Shown here in pieces: positions 15,318-21,542 of a stretch of DNA of 34,146 bases (positions are counted from its first letter, which is position 1; the number at the start of each line of letters is the position of its first letter). Under the pieces are notes generated by a model that saw only the letters and a list, made by a program, of their open reading frames with translations, had not been told where the DNA came from and ran no database searches. A program made the translations under genes and the position numbers. The stretch spans positions 1-34,146 of the forward strand of contig JACQZS010000341.1 in NCBI GenBank assembly GCA_016213725.1, given 5' to 3'. This DNA comes from Acidobacteriota bacterium (GTDB lineage: Bacteria > Acidobacteriota > Terriglobia > Bryobacterales > Bryobacteraceae).

Positions 15318-16307
15318 TCAGGCGCCGGCGCGGACCACCACCTTGCCCATGGGCCCCTCGGCCAGCCGGCGGAAGGCGGCCGGCACCTCTTCAAAGGCGA
15401 ATACCCGGTCCACCACGGGGCGGCGGTTCAACGAATCCAAACGGCGGACGATTTCGGCCCACGCGGCCTGCGCGCCCTCGGGCGTGTAGTCGCCCACGGA
15501 GACGCCGCCGATGCGGTTGCGGCGGAAGAAGAGCGTGGCGGTATTGAACTCGGGCACGGGGCCGGCGCTGCGGCCCACCACGCTGATGCGGCCGGCGTAG
15601 CCGAGCGTGGCGATCACCTGGTTGAAGAGCGCGCCGCCGACGGAATCGACGGCGTAGTCCACCTTCAGCGGATCGATGGCGGCCAGAATGTCCTTGCGCA
15701 GCGAGGGCGAGGCGGGGTCGAAAACATGATCGGCGCCGAGGCCGCGCAGAGTCTGCGCCTTGGCGGCGCTGCGCGAGAGCGCCACCACGGTCAAACCCAT
15801 GGACTTGCCGAGCAGCACGCTGGCCACGCCGATTCCGCCGGAGGCGCCGGTGACCAGCAGCACCTGGCCCGCTTCCGGAACGCCGCCCCATTGAACCAGC
15901 GCCTGCCAGGCGGTGAGAAACACCAGCGGCGCGCCGGCCATCTGCTCTTCCTCCCAGCCCGCCGGAACGGGAGCCAGCGAGGCGGCGGGAACAACTGCCT
16001 TTTCGGCCAGCGTGCCCCAGACATTGACACCGGCCTCGCAGCGCAGAATGCCCGCGGTCTGGCCCGGCGCGACGCTGGTGACGCCTTCACCGACGGCCTC
16101 CACCACGCCGACGCCATCCCTGCCAAGGATGTGCGGCAGCGCCGGTTTTGCCGGGTATTGAGCCAGGGCCAGGAAGGCATCGGCGGGGTTCAGGGCGGAG
16201 TATTTCATGCGCAGCAGAACCTGCCCGGGGCCGGGCCGTGGAGTTTCCACTCCGGCCAGCCGCAACTTCTCAACGCCTTCGTAGGATTCCATCAACCAGG
16301 CACGCAT
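15318..16307 (-). CDS. Zinc-free MDR quinone oxidoreductase-like enzyme
   Basis: The 329-residue protein is a medium-chain dehydrogenase/reductase of the quinone-oxidoreductase/enoyl-reductase branch. The GroES-like N-terminal part carries ALNPADAFLALAQYP and ILGRDGVGVVEAVG. The NAD(P)-binding half carries LLVTGASGGIGVASVLLGK, the AxxGxxG motif of zinc-free members, and structural zinc cysteines are absent. It would reduce a quinone, enone or similar electrophile with NADPH. The ATG at 16307 (MRAWLMESYEG) is the usual family start. It lies 48 bases after the end of a Gfo/Idh/MocA gene on the same strand, which is weak evidence of an operon. Exact substrate unknown. Confidence 0.88.
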   Translation of the reverse strand: MRAWLMESYEGVEKLRLAGVETPRPGPGQVLLRMKYSALNPADAFLALAQYPAKPALPHILGRDGVGVVEAVGEGVTSVAPGQTAGILRCEAGVNVWGTLAEKAVVPAASLAPVPAGWEEEQMAGAPLVFLTAWQALVQWGGVPEAGQVLLVTGASGGIGVASVLLGKSMGLTVVALSRSAAKAQTLRGLGADHVFDPASPSLRKDILAAIDPLKVDYAVDSVGGALFNQVIATLGYAGRISVVGRSAGPVPEFNTATLFFRRNRIGGVSVGDYTPEGAQAAWAEIVRRLDSLNRRPVVDRVFAFEEVPAAFRRLAEGPMGKVVVRAGA

Positions 16308-16355
16308 GGTCTTATTGTCGCGCCATGCAGGCAGGCAGATCCAGGGCGGCTCGCA

Positions 16356-17672
16356 TCAGATGAGACGCCAGGCGGCGCGCGGCGCGCGGGCGAGCAGGCG
16401 GGAGGCCTCGGGCTGGTTCCGGAAGTCCTCTCTGGCGGAGTCCCAGTGCAGCTTGAGGCCGGTCTTGTAGCTGATGTTGCCGAGATGCGGCACGATGGTG
16501 GAGCGGTGGCCATCCTCGATGCGGGCCGCGGGCGGGCGGAGCCCCTGGATGGCTTCCACGAAGGCTTTGGCATGCAAGGCAGTGGCGTCAGCGCCGGCCA
16601 CCTGCTTGCGCTCCATGCGGAAGGCGGGGCCGCCGGCGGCGGCGCGCGCGGGCCACGAACTCGGGGAGAGCTCGGGGAAGATCTCGTAGCCGATGCGGTC
16701 GGCGAGGAGCGTTCCGTTGGTGCCGTAGAAGGCCATGCCGTTGGGCCGGTCGTAGGGGCCGCGGGCGTTGTAGTATTTCATGCCGGGCGTGCGGACGCCG
16801 AGGCCGAGGCCGTTGGTATGGATCCCCTCATAGACGAGGACGAAGCCGGGGTATTCATAGGTGACGCTGAGCACGTCCGGCATCTCTCCGGCGTCGTTGA
16901 GCGAGAAGCGGCCGCCGGTGGCGTTGGCGGTGCGGGGCGCATCCGCGCCCATGATCTGGTGCACGGTATCGAAGCGGTGCGTGCCGTAGTCGGTGATGTA
17001 GCCGCCGGAGTAATCCCAGAACCAGCGGTAAGTGGAGAGGAAGCGCTTGCGGTTGTACGGCACCAGCGGCGCGGGGCCGCAGTACATGTCCCAGTTGAGG
17101 CCTTCGGGGGCGGGCTCGTCGGGCGCGCGGCCGATGCCGTCGGGGATCATGTTCACGGTGTTCCACACGCGCACGAAGTGCACTTTGCCCAGCTGCCCGG
17201 AGCGGACGATTTCGGCGCACTCGGCGAAGTGCGGCGCGGAGCGGTGCTGCATGCCCGGCTGGACGAGACGCTTGTAGCGGCTGGCCGCATCGACGATGGC
17301 CCGGCCCTCGCGGATGGAGTAGGCCAGCGGCTTCTCGACGTAGACGTGCTTGCCGGCCTGGCAGGCCAGCACGGCGGCGGCGGCGTGCCAGTGGTCGGGT
17401 GTGGCGACCAGAACTGCGTCGATCTCTTTGTTGTCGAGCAGGCGGCGGAAGTCGGCGTGGGCGGAACAGCCGGCTCCGGCCCATTCGCGGGCTGCGGCGG
17501 CGTTCCTGTCATAGACGTCGGCCACGGCGATGAACTCGGCGCCGGCGTCCTTCATGAAGCGCGCCACGTACCGGCCGCGGCCTCCGCAACCGATGAGGCC
17601 GAGGCGGGGCGGCGCGCCGGCCGCGGAGGCTCGGACGGCAGGCAGGGCGGTAAGGGCTTCGCGGCGGGTCAT
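16356..17672 (-). CDS. Gfo/Idh/MocA-family oxidoreductase, probably Tat-exported
   Basis: The 438-residue protein starts MTRREALTALPAVRASAAG, a short twin-arginine-like leader. The Rossmann fold follows at once (LGLIGCGGRGRYVARFM) with VADVYDR, VLVATPDHWHAAAAV and the family's catalytic EKPLAY lysine. The C-terminal GFO/IDH/MocA domain includes WFWDYSGGYITDYGTHRFDTVHQIMGA, with the aspartate and histidine commonly used in substrate binding. Enzymes of this secreted sub-branch are abundant in Acidobacteriota and Planctomycetota and oxidise or epimerise sugars or sugar derivatives with tightly held NAD(P). The leader's hydrophobic core is weak, so export is uncertain. Sugar substrate unknown. 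Confidence 0.87.
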   Translation of the reverse strand: MTRREALTALPAVRASAAGAPPRLGLIGCGGRGRYVARFMKDAGAEFIAVADVYDRNAAAAREWAGAGCSAHADFRRLLDNKEIDAVLVATPDHWHAAAAVLACQAGKHVYVEKPLAYSIREGRAIVDAASRYKRLVQPGMQHRSAPHFAECAEIVRSGQLGKVHFVRVWNTVNMIPDGIGRAPDEPAPEGLNWDMYCGPAPLVPYNRKRFLSTYRWFWDYSGGYITDYGTHRFDTVHQIMGADAPRTANATGGRFSLNDAGEMPDVLSVTYEYPGFVLVYEGIHTNGLGLGVRTPGMKYYNARGPYDRPNGMAFYGTNGTLLADRIGYEIFPELSPSSWPARAAAGGPAFRMERKQVAGADATALHAKAFVEAIQGLRPPAARIEDGHRSTIVPHLGNISYKTGLKLHWDSAREDFRNQPEASRLLARAPRAAWRLI

Positions 17673-17725
17673 TCCTACAGGGATATAACACTTCCGGGCG
17701 CAGCACGGCGGCGGCGCGAGCCGGC

Positions 17726-18655
17726 TCAGGCGCGGGAAGGCGTGGAGGGAGAGTCCGGACCGCCCGCGGAACGGGCCTCGCGCCCGGATGGAGGCGTGGG
17801 TACGGAGTCGAAGTGGAGCGGGTCCCGCAGGTTCTGCAACTCGCGGTAGTAGTAGAGCGCGGTGGGGCGGCGGTTGCGGAACTCGAGGCTCTTCAGGAAT
17901 TCAATCTCCTCGTCGGTGATGTTGGCGCTGAGGATGGGATCGCGCAGGAACTCCTCGAAGCCCGGCTCGATGAAGCGCGGCTGCTGCGGTTCGCGCTCCA
18001 CGAATTCGAAGCGCTTCAGGTGGCCGAGCGTGAGCCTGTGGTTGAGCGCGATCTCCATGCCGAAGGTCTCGAGGTCGATGTCCCAGGACTCGATCAGCGG
18101 CTCGAGGAACGCCACGCAGTTCTCCACCGTGACGTGAAACACATCCGTGTCGAGGAACTCGAGGATCCGCACGCGCATGTCCTGGTAACTGCGGCGGCTG
18201 AGACGGGCGATCATGCGGAGCCAGGATTCGCTCTGAAGTTCTTCGCTGGCCACGCCCTTGGCCACGTCGAGCAACTTCTGCGTGACCAGCCGCTCGATCT
18301 CGCCGAAGGTCTCTTTCTCGAAGATGTCGCGGACCAGGTTCCGGCGCTCCGGCACGCACTTGGCGAGCACCAAGCTGCGGAAGTCCTTGAAGAGCGGCTG
18401 GGGGGGATTGGAGATCTTCCGCTTCAGATCCTCGATGCGCTGGGCCTGTGCCAGCCGCGAGAGCTCCCCGGACGGCAGTTGGAGCACGGCCTCGAACTTG
18501 GTGTAGATGTCGCTCCGTTCCGGAGCGGGCGGCGTTTTCTTGCCCGCAAGTAGTTGGGAGACGTAGGACTCAGTGACTTCGGCGGCGACGGCAAGGTCGC
18601 GCTGATCCAGCGAGAGGGCCTTCAGCCGGTGGCGGACAACGAGCGCAAACTGCAT
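17726..18655 (-). CDS. XRE-type helix-turn-helix regulator with uncharacterised C-terminal domain
   Basis: The 309-residue protein has an N-terminal XRE/Cro-type HTH (about 5-45: LSLDQRDLAVAAEVTESYVS then QLLAGKKTPP). The remaining 250 residues are charged and helical, with LVRDIFEKETFGEIERLVTQ and ESYLRMIAR-like repeats of acidic and basic residues; I do not recognise a domain. It lies divergent to a cluster of small genes. A perfect 15-bp palindrome sits 50 bp upstream of its ATG and overlaps the cluster's -35 box, so it is a likely repressor of that cluster. This link is inference. There is no enzyme or ligand-binding signature to suggest its signal. Confidence 0.8.
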   Translation of the reverse strand: MQFALVVRHRLKALSLDQRDLAVAAEVTESYVSQLLAGKKTPPAPERSDIYTKFEAVLQLPSGELSRLAQAQRIEDLKRKISNPPQPLFKDFRSLVLAKCVPERRNLVRDIFEKETFGEIERLVTQKLLDVAKGVASEELQSESWLRMIARLSRRSYQDMRVRILEFLDTDVFHVTVENCVAFLEPLIESWDIDLETFGMEIALNHRLTLGHLKRFEFVEREPQQPRFIEPGFEEFLRDPILSANITDEEIEFLKSLEFRNRRPTALYYYRELQNLRDPLHFDSVPTPPSGREARSAGGPDSPSTPSRA

Positions 18656-18705
18656 AGAAAGTTTACCGAATTTGATTAAGCTACCAGGTTCATTGTGACC
18701 AATCC

Positions 18706-18720
18706 TTGCTTGACAAGCAA
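18706..18720. promoter_or_regulatory. Perfect 15-bp palindrome, candidate XRE operator
   Basis: TTGCTTG-A-CAAGCAA has perfect 7-bp arms around one base. It lies in the 182-bp, unusually AT-rich gap between the XRE regulator and the small-gene cluster. The -35 hexamer TTGACA of the cluster (18710-18715) is embedded in it, so bound protein would exclude RNA polymerase. Imperfect repeats AATTTGATTAA (18668) and AATCTGATTCA (18720) flank it. Confidence 0.7.
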
Positions 18721-18738
18721 ATCTGATTCACCTAATAT
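18710..18738 (+). promoter_or_regulatory. Promoter of the small-gene cluster
   Basis: A consensus -35 TTGACA (18710-18715) and a -10 TAATAT (18733-18738) are separated by exactly 17 bp. Transcription would start near 18745, giving a leader of about 90 nt before the ATG at 18838. This is the best -35 match I found in the window. Confidence 0.7.
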
Positions 18739-18780
18739 GGTTAAGGAACAGAAACTCTTTCTCTTCTGCGGAACACCTGA

Positions 18781-18812
18781 GCTAAGTCATCTATCCGCCC
18801 CCCTCACTTAGC
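18781..18812 (+). promoter_or_regulatory. Inverted repeat in the leader of the small-gene cluster
   Basis: GCTAAGT (18781-18787) and ACTTAGC (18806-18812) are perfectly complementary with an 18-base, C-rich loop. In the predicted leader RNA they would form a stem ending 14 bases before the GGGAGG ribosome site. It may be an RNA structure or a second protein site. Confidence 0.45.
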
Positions 18813-18837
18813 GATGCGCAGAACTCGGGAGGAAGTG

Positions 18838-19071
18838 ATGTTCTATCCAACGACAAAAGCGACGGGCAGGAGCTACACGGCGACCATCGCGTTGGCGAGT
18901 GTCGCGGTGGTGTTCATTCCGGCGTGCATTCTGCTCTCCGCGCCGGTAACGCCGGCGACCGCACGCGTGGCGGTGGCGGCCAGCGCCGGGTTTCTGACGA
19001 TGGCGTGGGGCAACTGGCGGCGGAACTCGCGGCTCACCATCCCGACGATCACAGCTCCGGGTGTGGAGTAA
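18838..19071 (+). CDS. Small two-helix membrane protein
   Basis: The 77-residue protein has two hydrophobic segments (about 13-36, IALASVAVVFIPACILLSA, and 41-58, VAVAASAGFLTMAWGNW) joined by a short Pro/Thr turn, followed by a basic and then polar tail. It is probably an inner-membrane hairpin. The ATG at 18838 has GGGAGG five bases upstream and is preferred over an ATG at 18814. It is first in a run of five small same-strand genes controlled from the palindromic promoter. I do not recognise a family; a function cannot be assigned. Confidence 0.65.
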   Translation: MFYPTTKATGRSYTATIALASVAVVFIPACILLSAPVTPATARVAVAASAGFLTMAWGNWRRNSRLTIPTITAPGVE

Positions 19072-19080
19072 GCGCGGCGC

Positions 19081-19311
19081 ATGACGCAATTCACACTCAA
19101 ACTCACAAGCAAAGAAGTGGAACTGCTGGCGGGCTTGGCGGCGGATCAGCTTTTCCGGCGCGAGTTCATCGATCCGAAGATGCCGGGTTACCGGGCGGAC
19201 CTGGCGCACGGCAAGGTGCTGGTGGAGCGATTGAGGGCCCTGCTGGATCCTCGACAGGCCCTAAAGACAGAGCGTTTGTCCTCGAACAAGCGTCTGGGGG
19301 CGGCAAGATGA
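19081..19311 (+). CDS. Small helical protein of unknown function
   Basis: The 76-residue soluble protein is predicted by eye as two amphipathic helices (SKEVELLAGLAADQLFRREF and AHGKVLVERLRALLD) joined by a Pro/Gly turn, with a basic tail. It starts nine bases after the membrane-protein stop and has no clear Shine-Dalgarno, so translation may be coupled. It contains no motif I know. Spacing and strand make it part of the cluster. Confidence 0.6.
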   Translation: MTQFTLKLTSKEVELLAGLAADQLFRREFIDPKMPGYRADLAHGKVLVERLRALLDPRQALKTERLSSNKRLGAAR

Positions 19312-19329
19312 ACGGAGAGCGAGGCGCCG

Positions 19330-19629
19330 ATGCCATTTGATCAGTTGTTCCCGCGAGCATTCACGGCGGCGTCGGTGCGAATGTATGCGCCGGCGCTGCC
19401 CGGGGTGTATGGGATTTCGAATGCGCGGGAGTGGCTCCAGATCGGATCGGCCGAGAATCTGCAGGAAGAGCTGCTGCGAATCCTGGTGGAAGGCGGAACT
19501 TCAATGCGCGGGCAGGCGCCGACCGGCTTCTCGTACGAGACCTGCGAGGTGGGCGCGCGGGAACCGCGGCGCAGGGCACTGGAGCTCGAATATGCACCGG
19601 GGCGAAACCGCGAGGCAGGCGGGCGATGA
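19330..19629 (+). CDS. Small protein resembling a degenerate GIY-YIG domain
   Basis: The 99-residue protein reads like the GIY-YIG nuclease scaffold. PGVYGIS (24-30) stands for GIY, WLQIGSAENLQEELL (35-49) for the YIG helix, LELEY (84-88) for the conserved Glu, and PGRN (90-93) for the terminal Asn. The family arginine in the helix after YIG appears to be Glu here (NLQEELL instead of NLxxRL), so nuclease activity is doubtful. This is remote pattern matching and needs a structure or profile check. The stop overlaps the next start as ATGA, showing coupling. It may have become a binding module. Confidence 0.6.
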   Translation: MPFDQLFPRAFTAASVRMYAPALPGVYGISNAREWLQIGSAENLQEELLRILVEGGTSMRGQAPTGFSYETCEVGAREPRRRALELEYAPGRNREAGGR

Positions 19630-19973
19630 CGTATATCCTGAACGGCTTCTCGCAAGAAGGAGAATACCGCGTGTTCTCATTCGAGGGGATCGACTCAGAG
19701 CGCGTTCGAACGACGTTCCTGGTGCGCATTCACCTGGCGCTTTCGAGGCAGTACGGAATCCGGATCCAGGACCTGCCGCTGCTTTGCAAAGGGGTGCTGG
19801 AGCGCAGCGGCGAGGAGCCGGCCAGCCCGACCACCACCTTTACGGAACGCGAGATGGACGAGTATGCCAAAGTAGCCGCGGCGAGAGTCGCCGCGACACA
19901 GAGAACCGGGCCGCGCAAACCCGCAGGAGCCAACCTCGGAGCAGCCTGGCGCACACCTCCTCAGGGAGAGTGA
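19626..19973 (+). CDS. Hypothetical protein in the small-gene cluster
   Basis: The 115-residue protein has a compact first half (MTYILNGFSQEGEYRVFSFE then TTFLVRIHLALSRQYGIRIQ) that looks alpha/beta, and a charged, probably disordered C-terminal third rich in Ala, Arg and Pro. It contains no catalytic motif I recognise. Its ATG overlaps the previous stop by four bases and its own stop overlaps the next start by one base (TGATG), so it is firmly embedded in the operon. Confidence 0.6.
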   Translation: MTYILNGFSQEGEYRVFSFEGIDSERVRTTFLVRIHLALSRQYGIRIQDLPLLCKGVLERSGEEPASPTTTFTEREMDEYAKVAAARVAATQRTGPRKPAGANLGAAWRTPPQGE

Positions 19974-20185
19974 TGGCAGGGCTGGAGATGAGAGGAGACT
20001 CGACCCGGCAGATGGAAGAGATGACGACAGAGAACGGACCGATTCGCGAAGAACAATGGCGTGCCTGGGCGCACCTGGCACGGCGAGGCGCAGAAGAGCG
20101 GGAACGGCGGAGAAACCGCCGGGCGGGCATCGCTGCGGCAATGATGATGGCCGGACTGATTTCGTGTTACCTGGCGAACAGGTAA
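19973..20185 (+). CDS. Small C-terminally anchored membrane protein
   Basis: The 70-residue protein has a charged N-terminal part (EEQWRAWAHLARRGAEERER) and a single hydrophobic segment at its very C-terminus (about 52-68, AAAMMMAGLISCYLA). This is the layout of a tail-anchored protein facing the cytoplasm. A GGGAGAG ribosome site precedes the ATG, which shares a base with the previous stop. It is unknown but consistent with a membrane-associated role for the cluster, since the first gene also encodes a membrane protein. Confidence 0.6.
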   Translation: MAGLEMRGDSTRQMEEMTTENGPIREEQWRAWAHLARRGAEERERRRNRRAGIAAAMMMAGLISCYLANR

Positions 20186-20242
20186 CGGAGCGGGCGGCCC
20201 AAGAGATTCGATAACGAGATTAGCGAAAAGAAAAGAGACAGC

Positions 20243-20524
20243 ATGACGAACATTTTTGTAGGGAACCTCAGCTTCCGGACGACGCAGGACGAGTTGCAGG
20301 AGGCATTCGCGAGCTTCGGCGCAGTGGAGCGCGTGAACATTGTCACGGACCGCGACAGCGGACAATCCCGGGGATTCGCGTTTGTGGAGATGACCGACCG
20401 GGCTGCCGCGCAAACGGCGATCGAGCGGATGCACGGCACGGAAATGCACGGGCGCACGCTGAACGTGAACGAAGCGCGGCCGAAGGAGCAGGGCGGCGGG
20501 GGGCGCGGTTTCAGCCGCCGGTAG
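20243..20524 (+). CDS. RRM-domain RNA-binding protein
   Basis: The 93-residue protein is a single RNA recognition motif, as in cyanobacterial Rbp and other bacterial single-RRM proteins. RNP2 is IFVGNL (4-9) and RNP1 is RGFAFVEM (43-50), both with the aromatic residues that stack on RNA bases, followed by a glycine/arginine tail (GGGGRGFSRR). It probably binds single-stranded RNA in a stress- or cold-related role, which is family knowledge. It follows the small-gene cluster by 57 bases and may be cotranscribed, though I see no ribosome site stronger than AAAGAG. Stops are tandem (TAGTAA), and a hairpin terminator follows at 20555. Confidence 0.92.
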   Translation: MTNIFVGNLSFRTTQDELQEAFASFGAVERVNIVTDRDSGQSRGFAFVEMTDRAAAQTAIERMHGTEMHGRTLNVNEARPKEQGGGGRGFSRR

Positions 20525-20554
20525 TAACCCGCAACCAGTTCGGGATTGACAGAG

Positions 20555-20578
20555 TGGCGGCCTCTCCGGAGGCCGCCA
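20555..20578 (+). terminator. Intrinsic terminator after the RRM gene
   Basis: TGGCGGCCTC and GAGGCCGCCA form a perfect 10-bp stem with a TCCG tetraloop, followed by TATTCTTGT. It lies 30 bases after the RRM stop. The remaining bases to 20678 before the next convergent gene show nothing further. Confidence 0.75.
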
Positions 20579-20678
20579 TATTCTTGTCTGCCGGGCTTTC
20601 GGCTGCGGGATCGCGCAGGCTGTCCGGGGCGGCCCGAGTCCGGCCGCCTGTTCTCCCGGGGCGGCGGCCCGGCGCTCA

Positions 20679-21542
20679 TCAACGGATGACGTCGAGGTCC
20701 TTGCCGTAGACGACCTGGCCCTGAAAATGGTCCTGGATCTCTTTCAGCATCTGCTGCGGCGGCTGCCCCATGGGGAGTTGGTGATAGAGCACCAGCTTGC
20801 CGGGCCGCAGCCGCGCCGCCAGCTGGCCGAGATCCGGCGCCGAGGTGTGATAGGCGGCATGGTAGCGGCGCCACTCCGGCGTGCGCTGTTCCCAGCCTTT
20901 CCGGCAATACACTTCATGCACCAGGATGTCCGCCCCGGCGGCGGCTTTTTCGAGCGAAGCGCTGAGAGTGGTGTCGCCAGAGATGACGATCACCTTGCCC
21001 GGCGTTTCGAAGCGGTAGCCGTAGGCGTGCTTCCACGCGCCGTGGTTGACGGGGAAGGCGATGACGCGCACCCGCGCATCGCGGTAGATCTCGCCGGGTT
21101 TCACATCGTGCGCCCGCACGGCGTAAGCCTTGGGCTCAGCGGGCTCGAGGTCTTTTAGGCGGATGTCCATATCTTCGCGCCATGCCTGGAGAATATGGCT
21201 GGTCATGGCGCGCAGGCCCGGCGGGCCGTAAACCTCCAGCGGCGAGAGCCGCCCGGTGACGGCGGGCGTGAAGAGAAAGTCCGGGTATCCGGCGGTGTGG
21301 TCGGAGTGCAGATGCGTGATGAAGAGTCGCGTGAGCTGCTTCATCGGGATGCCTGCCTGGGCGGCGCGGCGCACCACGCCGGGGCCGCAATCCACCACGT
21401 AAGCGGCTTCGCCAACCACCACCGCCACCGCCGGGCCCATGCGATCCGGCTCAGGATTCGGAGTGCCGGTGCCCAGCAGGATCACGCGGGCGTCCTGAGC
21501 CTGAGCGGCGGCCAGCAGAAGAAAAGCCCAGGCGAATCTCAC
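20679..21542 (-). CDS. Exported MBL-fold metallo-hydrolase (RNase Z-like)
   Basis: The 287-residue protein starts at a GTG ([16 protein letters not shown], a signal peptide) that overlaps the stop of the upstream lyase-barrel gene as GTGA. The metallo-beta-lactamase fold is clear. ILLGTGTP and VVDCGPG open it, [10 protein letters not shown] is the HxHxDH zinc motif, and FPVNHG, ISGDTT, HEVY and LYHQLP supply later ligands. The shape follows the RNase Z/arylsulfatase-like branch, but export argues against tRNA processing and for a periplasmic hydrolase or lactonase-type role. The overlap shows cotranslation with the polysaccharide-uptake gene, so it may act on the same glycan products. The start is not ATG, which may lower expression. 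Confidence 0.87.
   Translation of the reverse strand: MRFAWAFLLLAAAQAQDARVILLGTGTPNPEPDRMGPAVAVVVGEAAYVVDCGPGVVRRAAQAGIPMKQLTRLFITHLHSDHTAGYPDFLFTPAVTGRLSPLEVYGPPGLRAMTSHILQAWREDMDIRLKDLEPAEPKAYAVRAHDVKPGEIYRDARVRVIAFPVNHGAWKHAYGYRFETPGKVIVISGDTTLSASLEKAAAGADILVHEVYCRKGWEQRTPEWRRYHAAYHTSAPDLGQLAARLRPGKLVLYHQLPMGQPPQQMLKEIQDHFQGQVVYGKDLDVIR

Noticed and set aside
15306-17849. 847-codon plus-strand open frame spanning two minus-strand enzymes
   Set aside because: It is the antisense of two complete, motif-bearing oxidoreductases and their gap, with no domain of its own.
18838-20185. Calling the small-gene cluster a toxin-antitoxin or defence system
   Set aside because: No toxin fold, nuclease active site or known antitoxin motif is intact, and there are no mobile-element genes around it. 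It is left as unknown.
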